DNA of 64,000 nucleotides from Jannaschia sp. W003 (GTDB lineage Bacteria; Pseudomonadota; Alphaproteobacteria; Rhodobacterales; Rhodobacteraceae): NCBI RefSeq assembly GCF_025144335.1, contig NZ_CP083539.1, positions 2,729,501-2,793,500 of the forward strand. The letters are read 5' to 3'. The notes beneath the pieces were generated by a model. The model searched no databases, had not been told where the DNA came from, and saw only the letters and a program-made list of their open reading frames with translations. The position numbers were made by a program, and so were the translations under genes. Shown one piece after another: positions 1 through 10,227 of this stretch (its first letter is position 1; the number at the start of each line of letters is the position of its first letter).

Positions 1-1201
1 GCCCTTCGGGCCGTCCCCGGCGGTCGGGCAGGTCGATCACCGGCAGGCCGCCGCCGGCCACGTTGATGCGGTAGGTCGGCTCGGGCACGCCGATGTCCGC
101 CTCGCCGAGGGCCGCCAGCACCAGCCGGATCGCCTCGGAGCGGGCTACCGGGAACTCGGCGCGGGTCTGGTCGAGCCAGGCGAAGAACTCCATGTCCACG
201 GTCGAGGCGCCCACGTCCTTGATCCACACCCGCGGCGGCGGCGCCTCCAGCACGAAGGGTAGCCCGCGCAGCACCCGCAGCCCGATCTCGCGCGCCTCGG
301 CGATGTCGGCCTCGGGGTCGACGCCCACCATGAAGCCGAAGCGCCGCTCGGCGTTGCGGGTGTAGTTCAGGATGCGGGCCTTGAAGACGGTGCTGTTGGG
401 CAGGCGCAGGTGGTTGCCGTCGGGATCGAGCAGGATCGTGGCGCGGCTGGTCAGGCGGATCACCGTCCCGAGGCTGCCCTCGATCTCCACGATGTCGTTG
501 GGGCGGAACGGCTGGCGCAAGGAGAGCATCACCGAGGCGATGAAGTTCTCGACCGTGTCCTGCACCGCGAAGCCCACGGCCAACCCCACGATGCCCGCCG
601 CCCCGAGGAGGCCCGTCAGCACCCAGGTCGCATCCAGGATGTCGAGCGCCACCACGATGCCGACCCCCGCGAACACGAGTCGCAGCAGCGCGCGGTAGAT
701 CTGGGCGATGAACCCGTTCGGCGCCAGCCGCGCCCAGGGCCGGTCCCACGCCGCCAGCGCCCAGCCCGCGCCCGCCACCGCGAGGCCCACCGCGGCGGCG
801 ACCGCGACGAGCGGCAGGTAGGCGACCACCTGCGCCGCGCGGGCCCGGAAGCGGTCCACCACGGGGTCGAGGCGGCGGGCGACCTCGGTGTTCTCGGTGA
901 CCTCGTTCTCGACGGCGACCACGCCCTCGACGCGCGCGGCGATCTCGCCCAGCCGGTCGACGGCCTCGGGCGAGAGCACCTCGCCGCGGAAGGTCACGAT
1001 GCCCTCGGCGGCCTCAACGGTGACGCCCTCGAAGCCGTCCAGCTCGCCCAGGATGCCGCGAATGCGCCGTGCGATGGCGGCGTCGCCCCCGCCCGCCTCC
1101 TCCACGGAGATGGCCCCCGAAGGCTGCGACGGCGGCGCCTCGGCCTCCTGCGCGAAGGCGGGGAGGGCGAGGAGGAGCAGGACGAGAAGGAAGCGCATCA
1201 T
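1..1201 (-). CDS. MscS-family mechanosensitive channel with BON-like domain (3' end outside window)
   Basis: Reading the minus strand from the ATG at 1201 gives about 400 codons open to the window edge, so the C-terminus is missing. A hydrophobic signal peptide (about residues 3-18, ending AFA-QEA) is followed by a BON-like periplasmic region with alternating beta/alpha pattern. Three or so membrane segments lead into the MscS pore helix, where GLAVGFAVQDTVENF and the PFRPNDIVEI beta-domain entry are recognisable. MscS proteins release solutes under hypo-osmotic stress through the inner membrane. A second ATG lies directly after the first, so the start is uncertain by one codon. Family assignment is firm; the exact subfamily is not. 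Confidence 0.88.
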   Translation of the reverse strand, partial: MMRFLLVLLLLALPAFAQEAEAPPSQPSGAISVEEAGGGDAAIARRIRGILGELDGFEGVTVEAAEGIVTFRGEVLSPEAVDRLGEIAARVEGVVAVENEVTENTEVARRLDPVVDRFRARAAQVVAYLPLVAVAAAVGLAVAGAGWALAAWDRPWARLAPNGFIAQIYRALLRLVFAGVGIVVALDILDATWVLTGLLGAAGIVGLAVGFAVQDTVENFIASVMLSLRQPFRPNDIVEIEGSLGTVIRLTSRATILLDPDGNHLRLPNSTVFKARILNYTRNAERRFGFMVGVDPEADIAEAREIGLRVLRGLPFVLEAPPPRVWIKDVGASTVDMEFFAWLDQTRAEFPVARSEAIRLVLAALGEADIGVPEPTYRINVAGGGLPVIDLPDRRGRPEG

Positions 1202-1251
1202 TCCGACCGACCTAGCGCACGGCGGACAACGAGCACTCTCTCATCTTGCCA

Positions 1252-1320
1252 TAAAAACCTCGGGGGGCGTCCGCTGGTCCGCCACTGGTCCGAGGACCAG
1301 TGGACGCGGGCAGAGCCCCC
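1252..1320 (-). repeat. Palindromic intergenic repeat, family 1 copy A; terminator of the mutase gene
   Basis: Read on the minus strand, GGGGGCTCTGCCC follows 14 bases after the mutase stop and the element ends in CCCCCCGAGGTTTTTATGG, a GC-rich block with a short T run. Inside it lies a perfect 10-bp inverted repeat, CCACTGGTCC and GGACCAGTGG, separated by GA. The same flanks (acctcgggg and gcagagcccc) recur near 13.17 and 14.17 kb. It probably terminates transcription of the upstream minus-strand gene. Confidence 0.6.
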
Positions 1321-1334
1321 GGCCCTCGCAACCC

Positions 1335-2825
1335 TCAGAACGTCTGGTCGTACTCCCCGACGTTCGGCTCCACCCGGATGATCTTGTCGAGGTCCTCGAA
1401 GATCGCCCGCAGCTCGTCCTTCGACTCCGGCGACTCGCACACCACCACGAGGTTCGGCGTGTTCGACGAGGCCCGCACCAGCCCCCAGCCGCCGTTCTCC
1501 AGCATCACGCGCGCCCCGTTCACGGTCACCACGTCCACGATCCGCTGGCCGCCGAGCGAGCCCTCGCCCTTCATGGGCACCAGCCGGTCCACGATGCGCT
1601 GCAGCGTGTCGTACTTCTCGGTGTCCGGGCAGTGGGGCGAGAGGGTCGGCGTGTTGTAGACCGTGGGCAGGGCCTTCCGCAGGTCCGACATGGACTTGTC
1701 GGGGTTGCGGTCGAGCAGCTTGCAGATCTCCACGGCGACGCGCTGGCCGTCGTCGTAGCCGCGGCCGATGGGCTCGGCCAGGAAGTAGTGGCCCGACTTC
1801 TCGAAGCCCGCGAGCGCCCCGATCTCGTGGACGCGGCGCTTCATGTGGCTGTGGCCGGTCTTCCAGTAGTCGGCCTTGGCGCCGTTCGCCTTCAGCACCG
1901 GGTCGGACGCGAAGAGGCCCGTGGACTTCACGTCGGCCACGAAGGTGGCGTTCTCGTGGATCGCCGAGAGGTCGCGGGCCATGATCACGCCCACGATGTC
2001 GGCGAAGATCTCCTCGCCCTCGTCGTCCACCACGCCGCAGCGGTCGCCGTCGCCGTCGAAGCCCAGGGCGAGGTCGGCGCCCGAGGCCCGCACGGAGTCG
2101 GCCATGTCGTGCAGCATCTTCATGTCTTCGGGGTTCGGGTTGTAGTTCGGGAAGGTGTAGTCGAGCCGGTTGTGCGAGGGCACGACCTCCACGCCGATCC
2201 GCTCCAGCACCTCGGGCGCGAAGGCCGAGGACGAGCCGTTGCCGGTGGCGCAGACGACCTTGAGCTTGCGGCTCATCCGGAAGTCGCCCACGAGGTCGTC
2301 GAGGTACGCCTCCTTCACGCCGTCCACGAACTCCCACTTGCCCCCCTCGTGGGCCTCGCCGCGGCCCTCGAGCACGATGTCGCGCAGCTCGCTCATCTCG
2401 TCGGGGCCGTGGGTCAGCGGGCGCTCGAAGCCCATCTTCACGCCGGTCCAGCCGTTGGGGTTGTGCGAGGCGGTCACCATGGCGACCGCGGGCGCGTCGA
2501 GGTGGAACTGCGCGAAGTACGCCATCGGCGACACGGCTGGCCCGATGTCCTGCACGTGGATGCCCGCCTGCACCAGCCCGAGGATCAGCGCGTTCTTGAT
2601 GGCGAGGCTGTAGTCCCGGTAGTCGTTGCCCACCGCGATGCGCGGCTCGATGCCCCGGAGGCGCATCTGGGTGCCCAGCCCCAGCCCCAGCGCCGTGACG
2701 CCCGGCAGGTTGATCTCCTCGGGGTACTTCCAGCGCGCGTCGTACTCGCGGAAGCCGGTCGGCTTGATCATGGGATCTCGGAGGAACGCCCAGGTGTTCG
2801 GCGAGACTTCGGTGTGGGGCTTCAT
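1335..2825 (-). CDS. Phosphomannomutase/phosphoglucomutase
   Basis: A 496-residue alpha-D-phosphohexomutase that interconverts hexose 1- and 6-phosphates, feeding sugar nucleotides for surface polysaccharides or glycogen. All four family motifs are visible: the phosphoserine loop TASHNPNGWTG (Ser near residue 120), the metal loop DGDGDR (near 257-262), the sugar-binding GFEKSGHY (near 342) and the C-terminal phosphate loop RASSNTPN. An ATG 18 bases upstream is in frame, but GGAGGA lies between the two ATGs with ideal spacing only for the inner one, so the start at 2825 (MKPHTEV) is preferred. Substrate preference, mannose or glucose, cannot be read from sequence. It lies close to capsule-export genes. 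Confidence 0.93.
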   Translation of the reverse strand: MKPHTEVSPNTWAFLRDPMIKPTGFREYDARWKYPEEINLPGVTALGLGLGTQMRLRGIEPRIAVGNDYRDYSLAIKNALILGLVQAGIHVQDIGPAVSPMAYFAQFHLDAPAVAMVTASHNPNGWTGVKMGFERPLTHGPDEMSELRDIVLEGRGEAHEGGKWEFVDGVKEAYLDDLVGDFRMSRKLKVVCATGNGSSSAFAPEVLERIGVEVVPSHNRLDYTFPNYNPNPEDMKMLHDMADSVRASGADLALGFDGDGDRCGVVDDEGEEIFADIVGVIMARDLSAIHENATFVADVKSTGLFASDPVLKANGAKADYWKTGHSHMKRRVHEIGALAGFEKSGHYFLAEPIGRGYDDGQRVAVEICKLLDRNPDKSMSDLRKALPTVYNTPTLSPHCPDTEKYDTLQRIVDRLVPMKGEGSLGGQRIVDVVTVNGARVMLENGGWGLVRASSNTPNLVVVCESPESKDELRAIFEDLDKIIRVEPNVGEYDQTF

Positions 2826-2977
2826 GGCGGCGGTTCCTCCCATTGGTACCGCTACCGGGATACCGCCCCCGCCGCCCTGCGCAAGCCCCGCCGCCGCCCG
2901 CGCGTCCGCCCCCGGCAGCCGTTGCCCCGTATGGCCCCTTGCCGTAGGGGGCGCCGGAGTCGTGCGCCGGAGGTCCC

Positions 2978-4276
2978 ATGTACCGCGTCTGGAACTTCGT
3001 CACCAACTACTCCCTCCTCCTGGTCGCCGGCGCCGTGATCGCCCTGGTCTGGGCGAACCTCGACCCCCGCGGCTACCACGCGGTGGTGGAGTACCCCCTG
3101 TGGTTCAACGACCACGTGGGCGTGACCATGGAGCGGTGGCTGCGCGCGCTGGGCGAGGATGCCGAAGCGTTCGGCCACGCCGAGACGGCGCGGGTGCTGA
3201 CCTTCCACTACCTCGTGAACGACGTCCTCATGGCCTTCTTCTTCTCGGTCGCCGCCAAGGAGGTCTGGGAGGCGGTGATCCTGGAGCGCGGCTCGCTGCG
3301 CGGCCGCCGCGCCGCGACGCCGCTCTGCGCCACCGCGGGCGGCATGATCGGGCCGGCGGCGGTGTTCCTCGGGCTGGCGGCCGTGCTAGGGTCGGACACG
3401 TTCGACGCGGTGGCCAACGGCTGGGCGATCCCCACCGCCACCGACATCGCCTTCTCCTACCTTGTGGGCCGCGTGGTGTTCGGCGCGGGCCACCCCGCGG
3501 TGCGCTTCCTGCTGCTGCTCGCCATCGCGGACGACGCCGCGGGGCTGGTGATCCTGGCCGTGTTCTACCCCACCGGCGCGCTCGCGCCCGGCTGGCTGCT
3601 CGTGTCCCTCGGCGCCGCGCTCGCGGTCTACGCCCTCGCCAACTGGCTGCCGCGGCACCTGGACCGTGCCGACCCCATGCGCCCGCGTGCCACCTGGGTG
3701 CGCCAGCACCTCGGCGTCTGGCCCTACGCGCTCGCGGGCGCGCTGTCGTGGTACGGCTTCGCGCAGTCGGGCCTGCACCCCGCGCTCGGCCTCCTGCCGA
3801 TCGTGCCCACCCTGCCCCACGCCGACCGCGCCTTCGGCATCTTCGCCGAGGCCGAGCAGTACCTCACCGACCTCCTGAACCACGCCCAGCACCTCCTGAA
3901 GCATCCCGTGGAGGTGATCCTGTTCTTCTTCGGCCTCCTGAACGCCGGCGTGGAGCTGTCGGCCGTCTCGGCGCCCACGGCGCTGGTGCTGGCGGGCCTG
4001 CTCTTGGGCAAGCCGGTCGGCATCCTCCTGTTCGGCTACGTCGGCGCCCGCGTGCTGCGCCTCGGGCTGCCGCCGGGGATGCGCATGGCGGACCTCGCGG
4101 TGGTCGGCTGCGTGGCGGCGATCGGCTTCACGGTTTCGCTCTTCATCGCCGCCGTGGCCTTCGAGCCGGGCGCGGTGCAGGACGCGAGCAAGATGGGGGC
4201 GCTGCTGAGCTTCGCGGCGGCGGGGATCGCGGTCGTGGCGGGCCGCCTCGCGGGGGTGCGGCGAAGGCCCCGCTAG
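2978..4276 (+). CDS. nhaA: Na+/H+ antiporter NhaA
   Basis: A 432-residue inner-membrane antiporter that exports Na+ (or Li+) in exchange for H+ for pH and salt homeostasis. The sequence has roughly 11-12 hydrophobic segments. The NhaA hallmarks are present: TATDIAF (residues 153-159) and the adjacent aspartates in LLAIADDAAGLV (185-186), which bind the cation in this family. GGAGGT sits just upstream of the ATG. It is divergent from the mutase gene and separated from the capsule genes by about 120 bases. Confidence 0.95.
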   Translation: MYRVWNFVTNYSLLLVAGAVIALVWANLDPRGYHAVVEYPLWFNDHVGVTMERWLRALGEDAEAFGHAETARVLTFHYLVNDVLMAFFFSVAAKEVWEAVILERGSLRGRRAATPLCATAGGMIGPAAVFLGLAAVLGSDTFDAVANGWAIPTATDIAFSYLVGRVVFGAGHPAVRFLLLLAIADDAAGLVILAVFYPTGALAPGWLLVSLGAALAVYALANWLPRHLDRADPMRPRATWVRQHLGVWPYALAGALSWYGFAQSGLHPALGLLPIVPTLPHADRAFGIFAEAEQYLTDLLNHAQHLLKHPVEVILFFFGLLNAGVELSAVSAPTALVLAGLLLGKPVGILLFGYVGARVLRLGLPPGMRMADLAVVGCVAAIGFTVSLFIAAVAFEPGAVQDASKMGALLSFAAAGIAVVAGRLAGVRRRPR

Positions 4277-4322
4277 GGCCACCGACGCCCGCGCGACCCC
4301 GTAATCGTGACACATTAAGGGA

Positions 4323-4351
4323 TTATCAGGTCCCGACGGCTAGCGTATCGC
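4323..4351 (+). promoter_or_regulatory. Possible sigma70-type promoter of the capsule-export pair
   Basis: TTATCA and TATCGC are separated by 17 bases in the relatively AT-rich gap before kpsT. The match to consensus is only partial, so this is a tentative call made by eye. Confidence 0.3.
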
Positions 4352-4396
4352 TATGCGCGGCCGGGTCGTGTCGAGAAGGGGGGGCCGCAGAGCGAG

Positions 4397-5050
4397 ATGA
4401 TCGAGTTCAACAACGTCTCCAAGTCCTTCTGGACCGGCCAGCGGCGCAAGGTGATCCTGGAGGGGGCGTCCTTCCGCGTCGAGCCGGGGCGCTCCATGGG
4501 CATCCTCGCGCCCAACGGCACCGGCAAGACCACGATCGTCAACATGATGGCCGGCCTCGAGAAGCCCGACGAGGGCACCGTCACCCGCTCCGCGCGCGTC
4601 TCGTTCCCGCTGGGCTTCATGGGCGGCGTCTCCTCGAAGCAGACCGCCACCGAGAACGTGCGCTACATCGCCCAGCTCTACGGCCTCGATCCCGACTACG
4701 TGGAGGCGTTCTGCCGCTGGCTCTGCGGCATCGAGGAGTACTTCGACCGCGCCGTCGGCACCTACAGCCAGGGCATGCGCGCGCGCCTGAGCTTCGCGCT
4801 GCTGCTCGCGCTCGACTTCGACTACTACCTCATCGACGAGGGCATGCCCTCCACCACGGACGCCGAGTTCAACCGCAAGGCCGGCTCCCTCCTGCAGGAG
4901 CGGCTCCAGCGCGCCACGGTGGTGATCGTGTCCCACAAGCCCGAGGTGCTCGAACGCTTCGCCCGCACCGCCGCCGTCCTGCGCGACGGGCGCCTCCACC
5001 ACTTCGACACGCTCGAGGAAGCCCAGAGGCTCTATGACTACGCATCCTAG
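4397..5050 (+). CDS. kpsT: Capsular polysaccharide export ABC transporter ATPase (KpsT/CtrD/BexA type)
   Basis: A 217-residue ATPase, the usual length for KpsT, expected to energise export of capsular polysaccharide with a KpsM permease. The Walker A region reads APNGTGKT (38-45), with alanine where the first P-loop glycine is normally found. The signature is YSQGM (123-127), in the style of KpsT rather than LSGGQ. Walker B is DYYLIDE (142-148) and the switch histidine is in VIVSHKPE. Its 3' end overlaps the kpsE-like gene by 17 bases, implying one transcript. No kpsM permease is next to it. Confidence 0.88.
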   Translation: MIEFNNVSKSFWTGQRRKVILEGASFRVEPGRSMGILAPNGTGKTTIVNMMAGLEKPDEGTVTRSARVSFPLGFMGGVSSKQTATENVRYIAQLYGLDPDYVEAFCRWLCGIEEYFDRAVGTYSQGMRARLSFALLLALDFDYYLIDEGMPSTTDAEFNRKAGSLLQERLQRATVVIVSHKPEVLERFARTAAVLRDGRLHHFDTLEEAQRLYDYAS

Positions 5051-6599
5051 GGCGCGGGCCTTCCGCACCCGCCCCGACCAGAGCTTCGCGCCCTCCTCCG
5101 CCGCGCTGTCCGCCGTCGCCGCGCCCGGCCCCCCCGCCAACGCCGCCGGAGAGCCGCCCGCTTCCCGCGCGCCCGCCGCCGCGGCGCCGCCCCCCGCCGT
5201 GCCCGCGGCCACCGACGTGCCCCCCGTCGAGGCGCTCACCGGGCGCCAGCTGCGCATCGCCCGGCGCGTTGCCCAGAAGCACGGCGTGAAGGCCGGCTCC
5301 GACCACGAGGCCGTGGCGATCCTGCGCGAGCGGGGCATCGATCCGCTCGGCGGGGCCAACATGCTCCAGGTCGTGCCCCAGCCGGGCGAGACCCTGCCCA
5401 GCACGGCGCCCGCGCCCCGCAGCCCGCCCGTCCCCGCCGACGGGGGCGGCCGCGCCGCCGAGATCGTGCTCATCCAGCGCGACATCGCGCGCCGCCGCCG
5501 CCGGCGGGTGTTCCTGCTCGCGGTGCGGCTGCTGTTCTTCGTGGGGCTGCCCACCGCGATCGCCGGCTACTACTACGCCGAGGTGGCGACGCCGATGTAC
5601 GCCACGAAGTCGGAGTTCGTGATCCAGCAGGCCGACGCGGCGGGCGCCGCCGCCGGGGGCGGGCTCTTCGCGGGCACCGGCCTCGCCTCGCAGCCCGACA
5701 GCATCGCCGTGCAGGGGTACCTGCTGTCGCGCGACGCCTATCTGCGACTCGACGCCGACCAGGACTTCCGTGCCCACTTCTCGGCGCCCGGCATCGACCC
5801 GCTCAACCGCCTCGACCCGGACGCCACCCAGGACGAGGCCTACGCCCTCTACAAGCGCATGGTCGACATCGGCTACGACCCCACCGAGGGGCTCGTGCGC
5901 ATGGAGGTCGCCGCCGCCGACCCGGCCGTCTCGGCCAGCTTCAGCCGCGCGCTGATCGACTACGCCGAGGAGCAGGTGGACCAGCTGACGGCGCGCAAGC
6001 GCGACGACCAGATGGACGGCGCCCGCGAGAGCTACGAGGACGCCGAGGCCAAGATGCTCGCCGCGCAGAACCGCGTGGTGGCATTGCAGGAGCAGCTCGG
6101 CGTGGTGAGCGCCGAGAGCGAGCTGGGCAACGTCTACGGCCAGATCAGCGCCATCGAGACCGCGCTGCGCGAGGAGCGGCTGGGCCTCGAGGCCCTGCTC
6201 GCCAACCGCCGGCCCAACGGCACCCGCGTGCAGGTCGCCGAAAGCCGCATCGCCCAGCTCGAATCCGAGCTGGCGGGCCTGCGCCAGGGGCTGACCGACA
6301 GCGGCGGCGCCGACGCCTCCAACCTCGCCCGCGTCACCGCCGAGCTGGGGGTCGCGCAGATGGACCTGCAGACCCGGCAACTCCTGCTCCAGCAGGCCGC
6401 CACCCAGATGGAGACCGCCCGCATCGAGGCCAACCGACAGGTGCGCTACCTCTCCACCCCCGTGCCCCCGGTGCCGCCCGACACGCCGACCTATCCGCGC
6501 GTGTTCGAGAACACCGTGCTGGCCTTCCTGATCTTCTCGGGCCTCTACCTGATGATCTCGCTGACCTCGGCCATATTGAGGGAACAGGTGAGCGGCTGA
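5034..6599 (+). CDS. kpsE: Capsule polysaccharide export inner-membrane protein (KpsE/CtrB/BexC type)
   Basis: A 521-residue polysaccharide co-polymerase-like protein that would bridge the KpsMT transporter to the outer-membrane exporter. The N-terminal 150 residues are Ala/Pro-rich and low in complexity, longer than in Escherichia coli KpsE. A transmembrane helix follows a run of arginines (about 155-180), then YYYAEVATPMYATKSEFVIQ, typical of the Wzz/KpsE fold. A long coiled-coil central region and a C-terminal transmembrane helix just before the end complete it. The start overlaps kpsT. Confidence 0.85.
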   Translation: MTTHPRARAFRTRPDQSFAPSSAALSAVAAPGPPANAAGEPPASRAPAAAAPPPAVPAATDVPPVEALTGRQLRIARRVAQKHGVKAGSDHEAVAILRERGIDPLGGANMLQVVPQPGETLPSTAPAPRSPPVPADGGGRAAEIVLIQRDIARRRRRRVFLLAVRLLFFVGLPTAIAGYYYAEVATPMYATKSEFVIQQADAAGAAAGGGLFAGTGLASQPDSIAVQGYLLSRDAYLRLDADQDFRAHFSAPGIDPLNRLDPDATQDEAYALYKRMVDIGYDPTEGLVRMEVAAADPAVSASFSRALIDYAEEQVDQLTARKRDDQMDGARESYEDAEAKMLAAQNRVVALQEQLGVVSAESELGNVYGQISAIETALREERLGLEALLANRRPNGTRVQVAESRIAQLESELAGLRQGLTDSGGADASNLARVTAELGVAQMDLQTRQLLLQQAATQMETARIEANRQVRYLSTPVPPVPPDTPTYPRVFENTVLAFLIFSGLYLMISLTSAILREQVSG

Positions 6600-6606
6600 T
6601 CCCGGA

Positions 6607-6686
6607 GACCGCCTCCGGCGGTCACCGGGATGGATCGGTCCAGTGGACCGATCCAAAGCCGCGAACGCCCGCGCACCAGCGCGGGC
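6607..6686 (+). repeat. Palindromic intergenic repeat, family 2 copy A (three hairpins)
   Basis: Three perfect inverted repeats follow each other: GACCGCC/GGCGGTC with loop TCC, GGATCGGTCC/GGACCGATCC (6632-6654) with loop AGT, and GCCCGCGC/GCGCGGGC (6667-6686) with loop ACCA. The stretch from GGATCGGTCC to GCGAACGCCCG recurs inverted near 13.22-13.28 kb. It lies just downstream of kpsE and may act as its terminator or as a mobile palindromic repeat. Confidence 0.6.
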
Positions 6687-6792
6687 GATGCAGAGCAACG
6701 AAGCCCCCGAAGCGCCCTCGCACCCACGTCCCATACGCGGCGCCACGCTCGTCCATCGCCCCAGGCACGATCGCCCCTCCCCCCGAACGCAA

Positions 6793-6814
6793 GCGGGGCC
6801 CCGAAGGGCCCCGC
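6793..6814 (-). terminator. Hairpin downstream of the PRC-barrel gene
   Basis: A perfect 9-bp stem (GCGGGGCCC/GGGCCCCGC) with a tetraloop that reads TTCG on the minus strand, a stable UUCG loop in RNA. It lies 22 bases after the PRC-barrel stop. The following T run is weak. Confidence 0.55.
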
Positions 6815-6835
6815 CGGATCGCTCCGCCCCCTCCG

Positions 6836-7186
6836 TCAGAGGTAGTAGGGCGTCGTCCCGTACGCGCTGTGGGTGCGCTCGTGCCAGTCGCGGTCCGCCT
6901 CCCAGCCGGTCTCGGCCTTCGGCGCCGCCTCCAGCTGCTCGGGCGTGATGCGGGTGCGGAAGCCGCCCAGCGAGGTGTCGTAGTCCAGCGTGTCCCACGG
7001 CACCGGGCGCTCCGAGCCCCCGATCCCGAGCACGCCGCCGAACGACATAACGGCGTAGGCGACTTTGCCCGACTTCTTGTCGATCATCACGCGGTCGATG
7101 GTGCCCACGCGCTCGTCGCCGGCGCCGAACACAGCCGTCCCCGCGACGTCGCCCGCGGCGACGAGGTTCTTGGGGTCATGTGTCAT
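6836..7186 (-). CDS. PRC-barrel domain protein
   Basis: A 116-residue soluble protein. The first 75 residues fit a PRC-barrel: GDVAGTAVFGAGDERVGTI, VMIDKKSGKVAYAVMSFGG, then a GSERPVPWDTLDYD turn, as in the photosynthetic reaction centre H-subunit C-terminal domain. The tail (about 85-116) carries EADRDWHERTHSAYGTTPYY, resembling other small alphaproteobacterial PRC proteins linked to stress or envelope adaptation. GGGAG precedes the ATG. No photosynthesis genes lie nearby, so the domain name does not imply a photosystem role; function is otherwise unknown. Confidence 0.85.
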   Translation of the reverse strand: MTHDPKNLVAAGDVAGTAVFGAGDERVGTIDRVMIDKKSGKVAYAVMSFGGVLGIGGSERPVPWDTLDYDTSLGGFRTRITPEQLEAAPKAETGWEADRDWHERTHSAYGTTPYYL

Positions 7187-7330
7187 GTCGATCTCCCTAG
7201 TCGTTGATCGTGCAGGGAAAACGCAGGCCCCCGGGGGCCGGGTTCCCGCCCGGATCGGGCGCCGGCGGGATGGTGCGCGGCCCGTGGGCGGGGACCTGCC
7301 GAGCCGTTCCCCACCGTCCCCCCAAACGCA

Positions 7331-7357
7331 GAAAGGGCCCCGCGAGGGGGCCCTTTC
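7331..7357 (-). terminator. Terminator of the groESL operon
   Basis: An 11-bp stem, GAAAGGGCCCC with GGGGCCCTTTC, loop GCGAG/CTCGC, 23 bases beyond the groEL stop. A short T-containing tail follows on the minus strand. Confidence 0.7.
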
Positions 7358-7379
7358 CGAAGTGCGAAGGCGGGCTGCC

Positions 7380-9077
<1,698 letters not shown>

Positions 9078-9094
9078 TCACGGAAGACGGGTGA

Positions 9095-9406
9095 TCAGGC
9101 GGCGGCGGCGGCGGCGGTGTCGCCGATGATGCCCAGGATGTCCGATTCCTTCATGATCAGCATCTCCTCGCCGTCGATCTGGACCTCGGTGCCCGACCAC
9201 TTGCCGAACAGCACGCGGTCGCCGGCCTTCACGGCGGGGGCGATCAGCTCGCCCGAGTCCTTGCGAGCGCCCTCGCCCACGGCGATGATCTCGCCCTCGG
9301 CGGGCTTTTCCTTGGCGCTGTCGGGAATGATGAGACCGCCCTTGGTCTTGTCCTCGGATTCGATGCGGCGGACCAGCACGCGGTCGTGGAGCGGGGTGAA
9401 AGCCAT
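9095..9406 (-). CDS. groS: Co-chaperonin GroES (Hsp10)
   Basis: A 103-residue GroES, the lid of the GroEL chamber. [14 protein letters not shown] opens the protein. The mobile loop ([19 protein letters not shown]) and the acidic roof region are intact, followed by a short C-terminal poly-Ala tail (after GIIGDT) that is longer than in most homologues. The start at 9406 is chosen because AAGGAGAGG lies upstream at good spacing and the protein begins as in the family; an in-frame upstream extension to 9448 lacks similarity. Confidence 0.97.
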   Translation of the reverse strand: MAFTPLHDRVLVRRIESEDKTKGGLIIPDSAKEKPAEGEIIAVGEGARKDSGELIAPAVKAGDRVLFGKWSGTEVQIDGEEMLIMKESDILGIIGDTAAAAAA

Positions 9407-9437
9407 CGGGGCCTCTCCTTCTCTGCGGTTGTGGGGC

Positions 9438-9464
9438 TTGGCACTCACCGGGGGCGAGTGACAA
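9438..9464 (-). promoter_or_regulatory. CIRCE operator (HrcA binding site)
   Basis: TTGGCACTC, 9 bases, GAGTGACAA: the classic CIRCE layout (TTAGCACTC-N9-GAGTGCTAA) with few mismatches. It lies between the promoter and groES, where HrcA represses groESL in many alphaproteobacteria. Confidence 0.88.
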
Positions 9465-9471
9465 CGATCGC

Positions 9472-9500
9472 GAGATAGGCAGGTGCACCGGGCCTGTCAA
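9472..9500 (-). promoter_or_regulatory. groESL promoter
   Basis: On the minus strand a perfect TTGACA is followed after 17 bases by TATCTC, placed directly upstream of the CIRCE element. This gives a transcription start within or beside the operator, as expected for HrcA repression. Confidence 0.8.
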
Positions 9501-9534
9501 CGGGTCCGTGATCGCTCCCCGCGCGCCTTCGGCT

Positions 9535-10227
9535 CTAGTCCGCCGGCGCCCCCAGCGCCGAGCCCTCGGGCGCCGGCGCGGGGTCCACCACGCCCAGGGC
9601 ATCCAGCCCCCCGATCACCGCGTCCACGGCGATGGTCGCCAGCACGATGCCCATCACGCGGCTGATCACGCTCGCCCCCGTGGGGCCGATCACGCGCACG
9701 ATCCGCCCCGCGAGGAGCAGCAGCATCAGCGTGAACGCCAGCACGGCGAGCAGGAGCACCGCCGTCACCGCCTGCTCCGGCACCGAGTTGCTGCTGTTGT
9801 TGGTCAGCACGACGATCGTCAGCATCGCCCCGGGCGAGGCGATCGAGGGCATCGCCAGCGGGAACACCGCGCCCGCCATGTGGTCGCGCCCCGCCTGCTC
9901 GATCTCCTGCTCGGGCTTCGAGTCGCCGAAGATCATCGACAGCGCGAACAGGAACAGCACGATCCCGCCCGCGATCTGGAACGAGCCGAGCCGCAGACCC
10001 AGCGTCTCCAGCACCACCTGCCCGAGCATCAGGAACGCCAGCAGCACGCCCGCCGCGATGGCCACCGCGCGGATCGCCAGCCGCCGGTGCAGCGCCGCGG
10101 GCACCGAGGCGGCCGCGTAGAGGAACACCGGGATCGTCCCCACCGGGTCGATCACCACGAACAGCGTGATCAGCTCGCGCACGATGTCGGGGCCGTCGAG
10201 CAGGGCGCGGATCGCGGACCAGTCCAT
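9535..10227 (-). CDS. MarC-family integral membrane protein
   Basis: A 230-residue protein with about six transmembrane segments. The MarC signature is visible: LITLFVVIDPVGTIPVFL near the N-terminus, PLAMPSIASPGAMLTIVVLT in the middle, and GPTGASVISRVMGIVLATIAVDAVIGG near the end. The original link of MarC to multiple antibiotic resistance was not upheld and the transported substrate is unknown. A CCGGAGG ribosome-binding site lies before the ATG at 10227; frames open further upstream but have no family similarity. Confidence 0.88.
   Translation of the reverse strand: MDWSAIRALLDGPDIVRELITLFVVIDPVGTIPVFLYAAASVPAALHRRLAIRAVAIAAGVLLAFLMLGQVVLETLGLRLGSFQIAGGIVLFLFALSMIFGDSKPEQEIEQAGRDHMAGAVFPLAMPSIASPGAMLTIVVLTNNSSNSVPEQAVTAVLLLAVLAFTLMLLLLAGRIVRVIGPTGASVISRVMGIVLATIAVDAVIGGLDALGVVDPAPAPEGSALGAPAD

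Noticed and set aside
888..3038. Very long open frames opposite the mutase and nhaA genes
   Set aside because: High GC leaves most alternative frames open. Their translations are Arg/His/Pro-rich, without family motifs, and mirror real genes on the other strand.
7204..7260. tRNA-like GGTTCCCGCCC segment between the PRC-barrel and groEL genes
   Set aside because: No acceptor stem, anticodon loop or T-loop consensus could be built around it.
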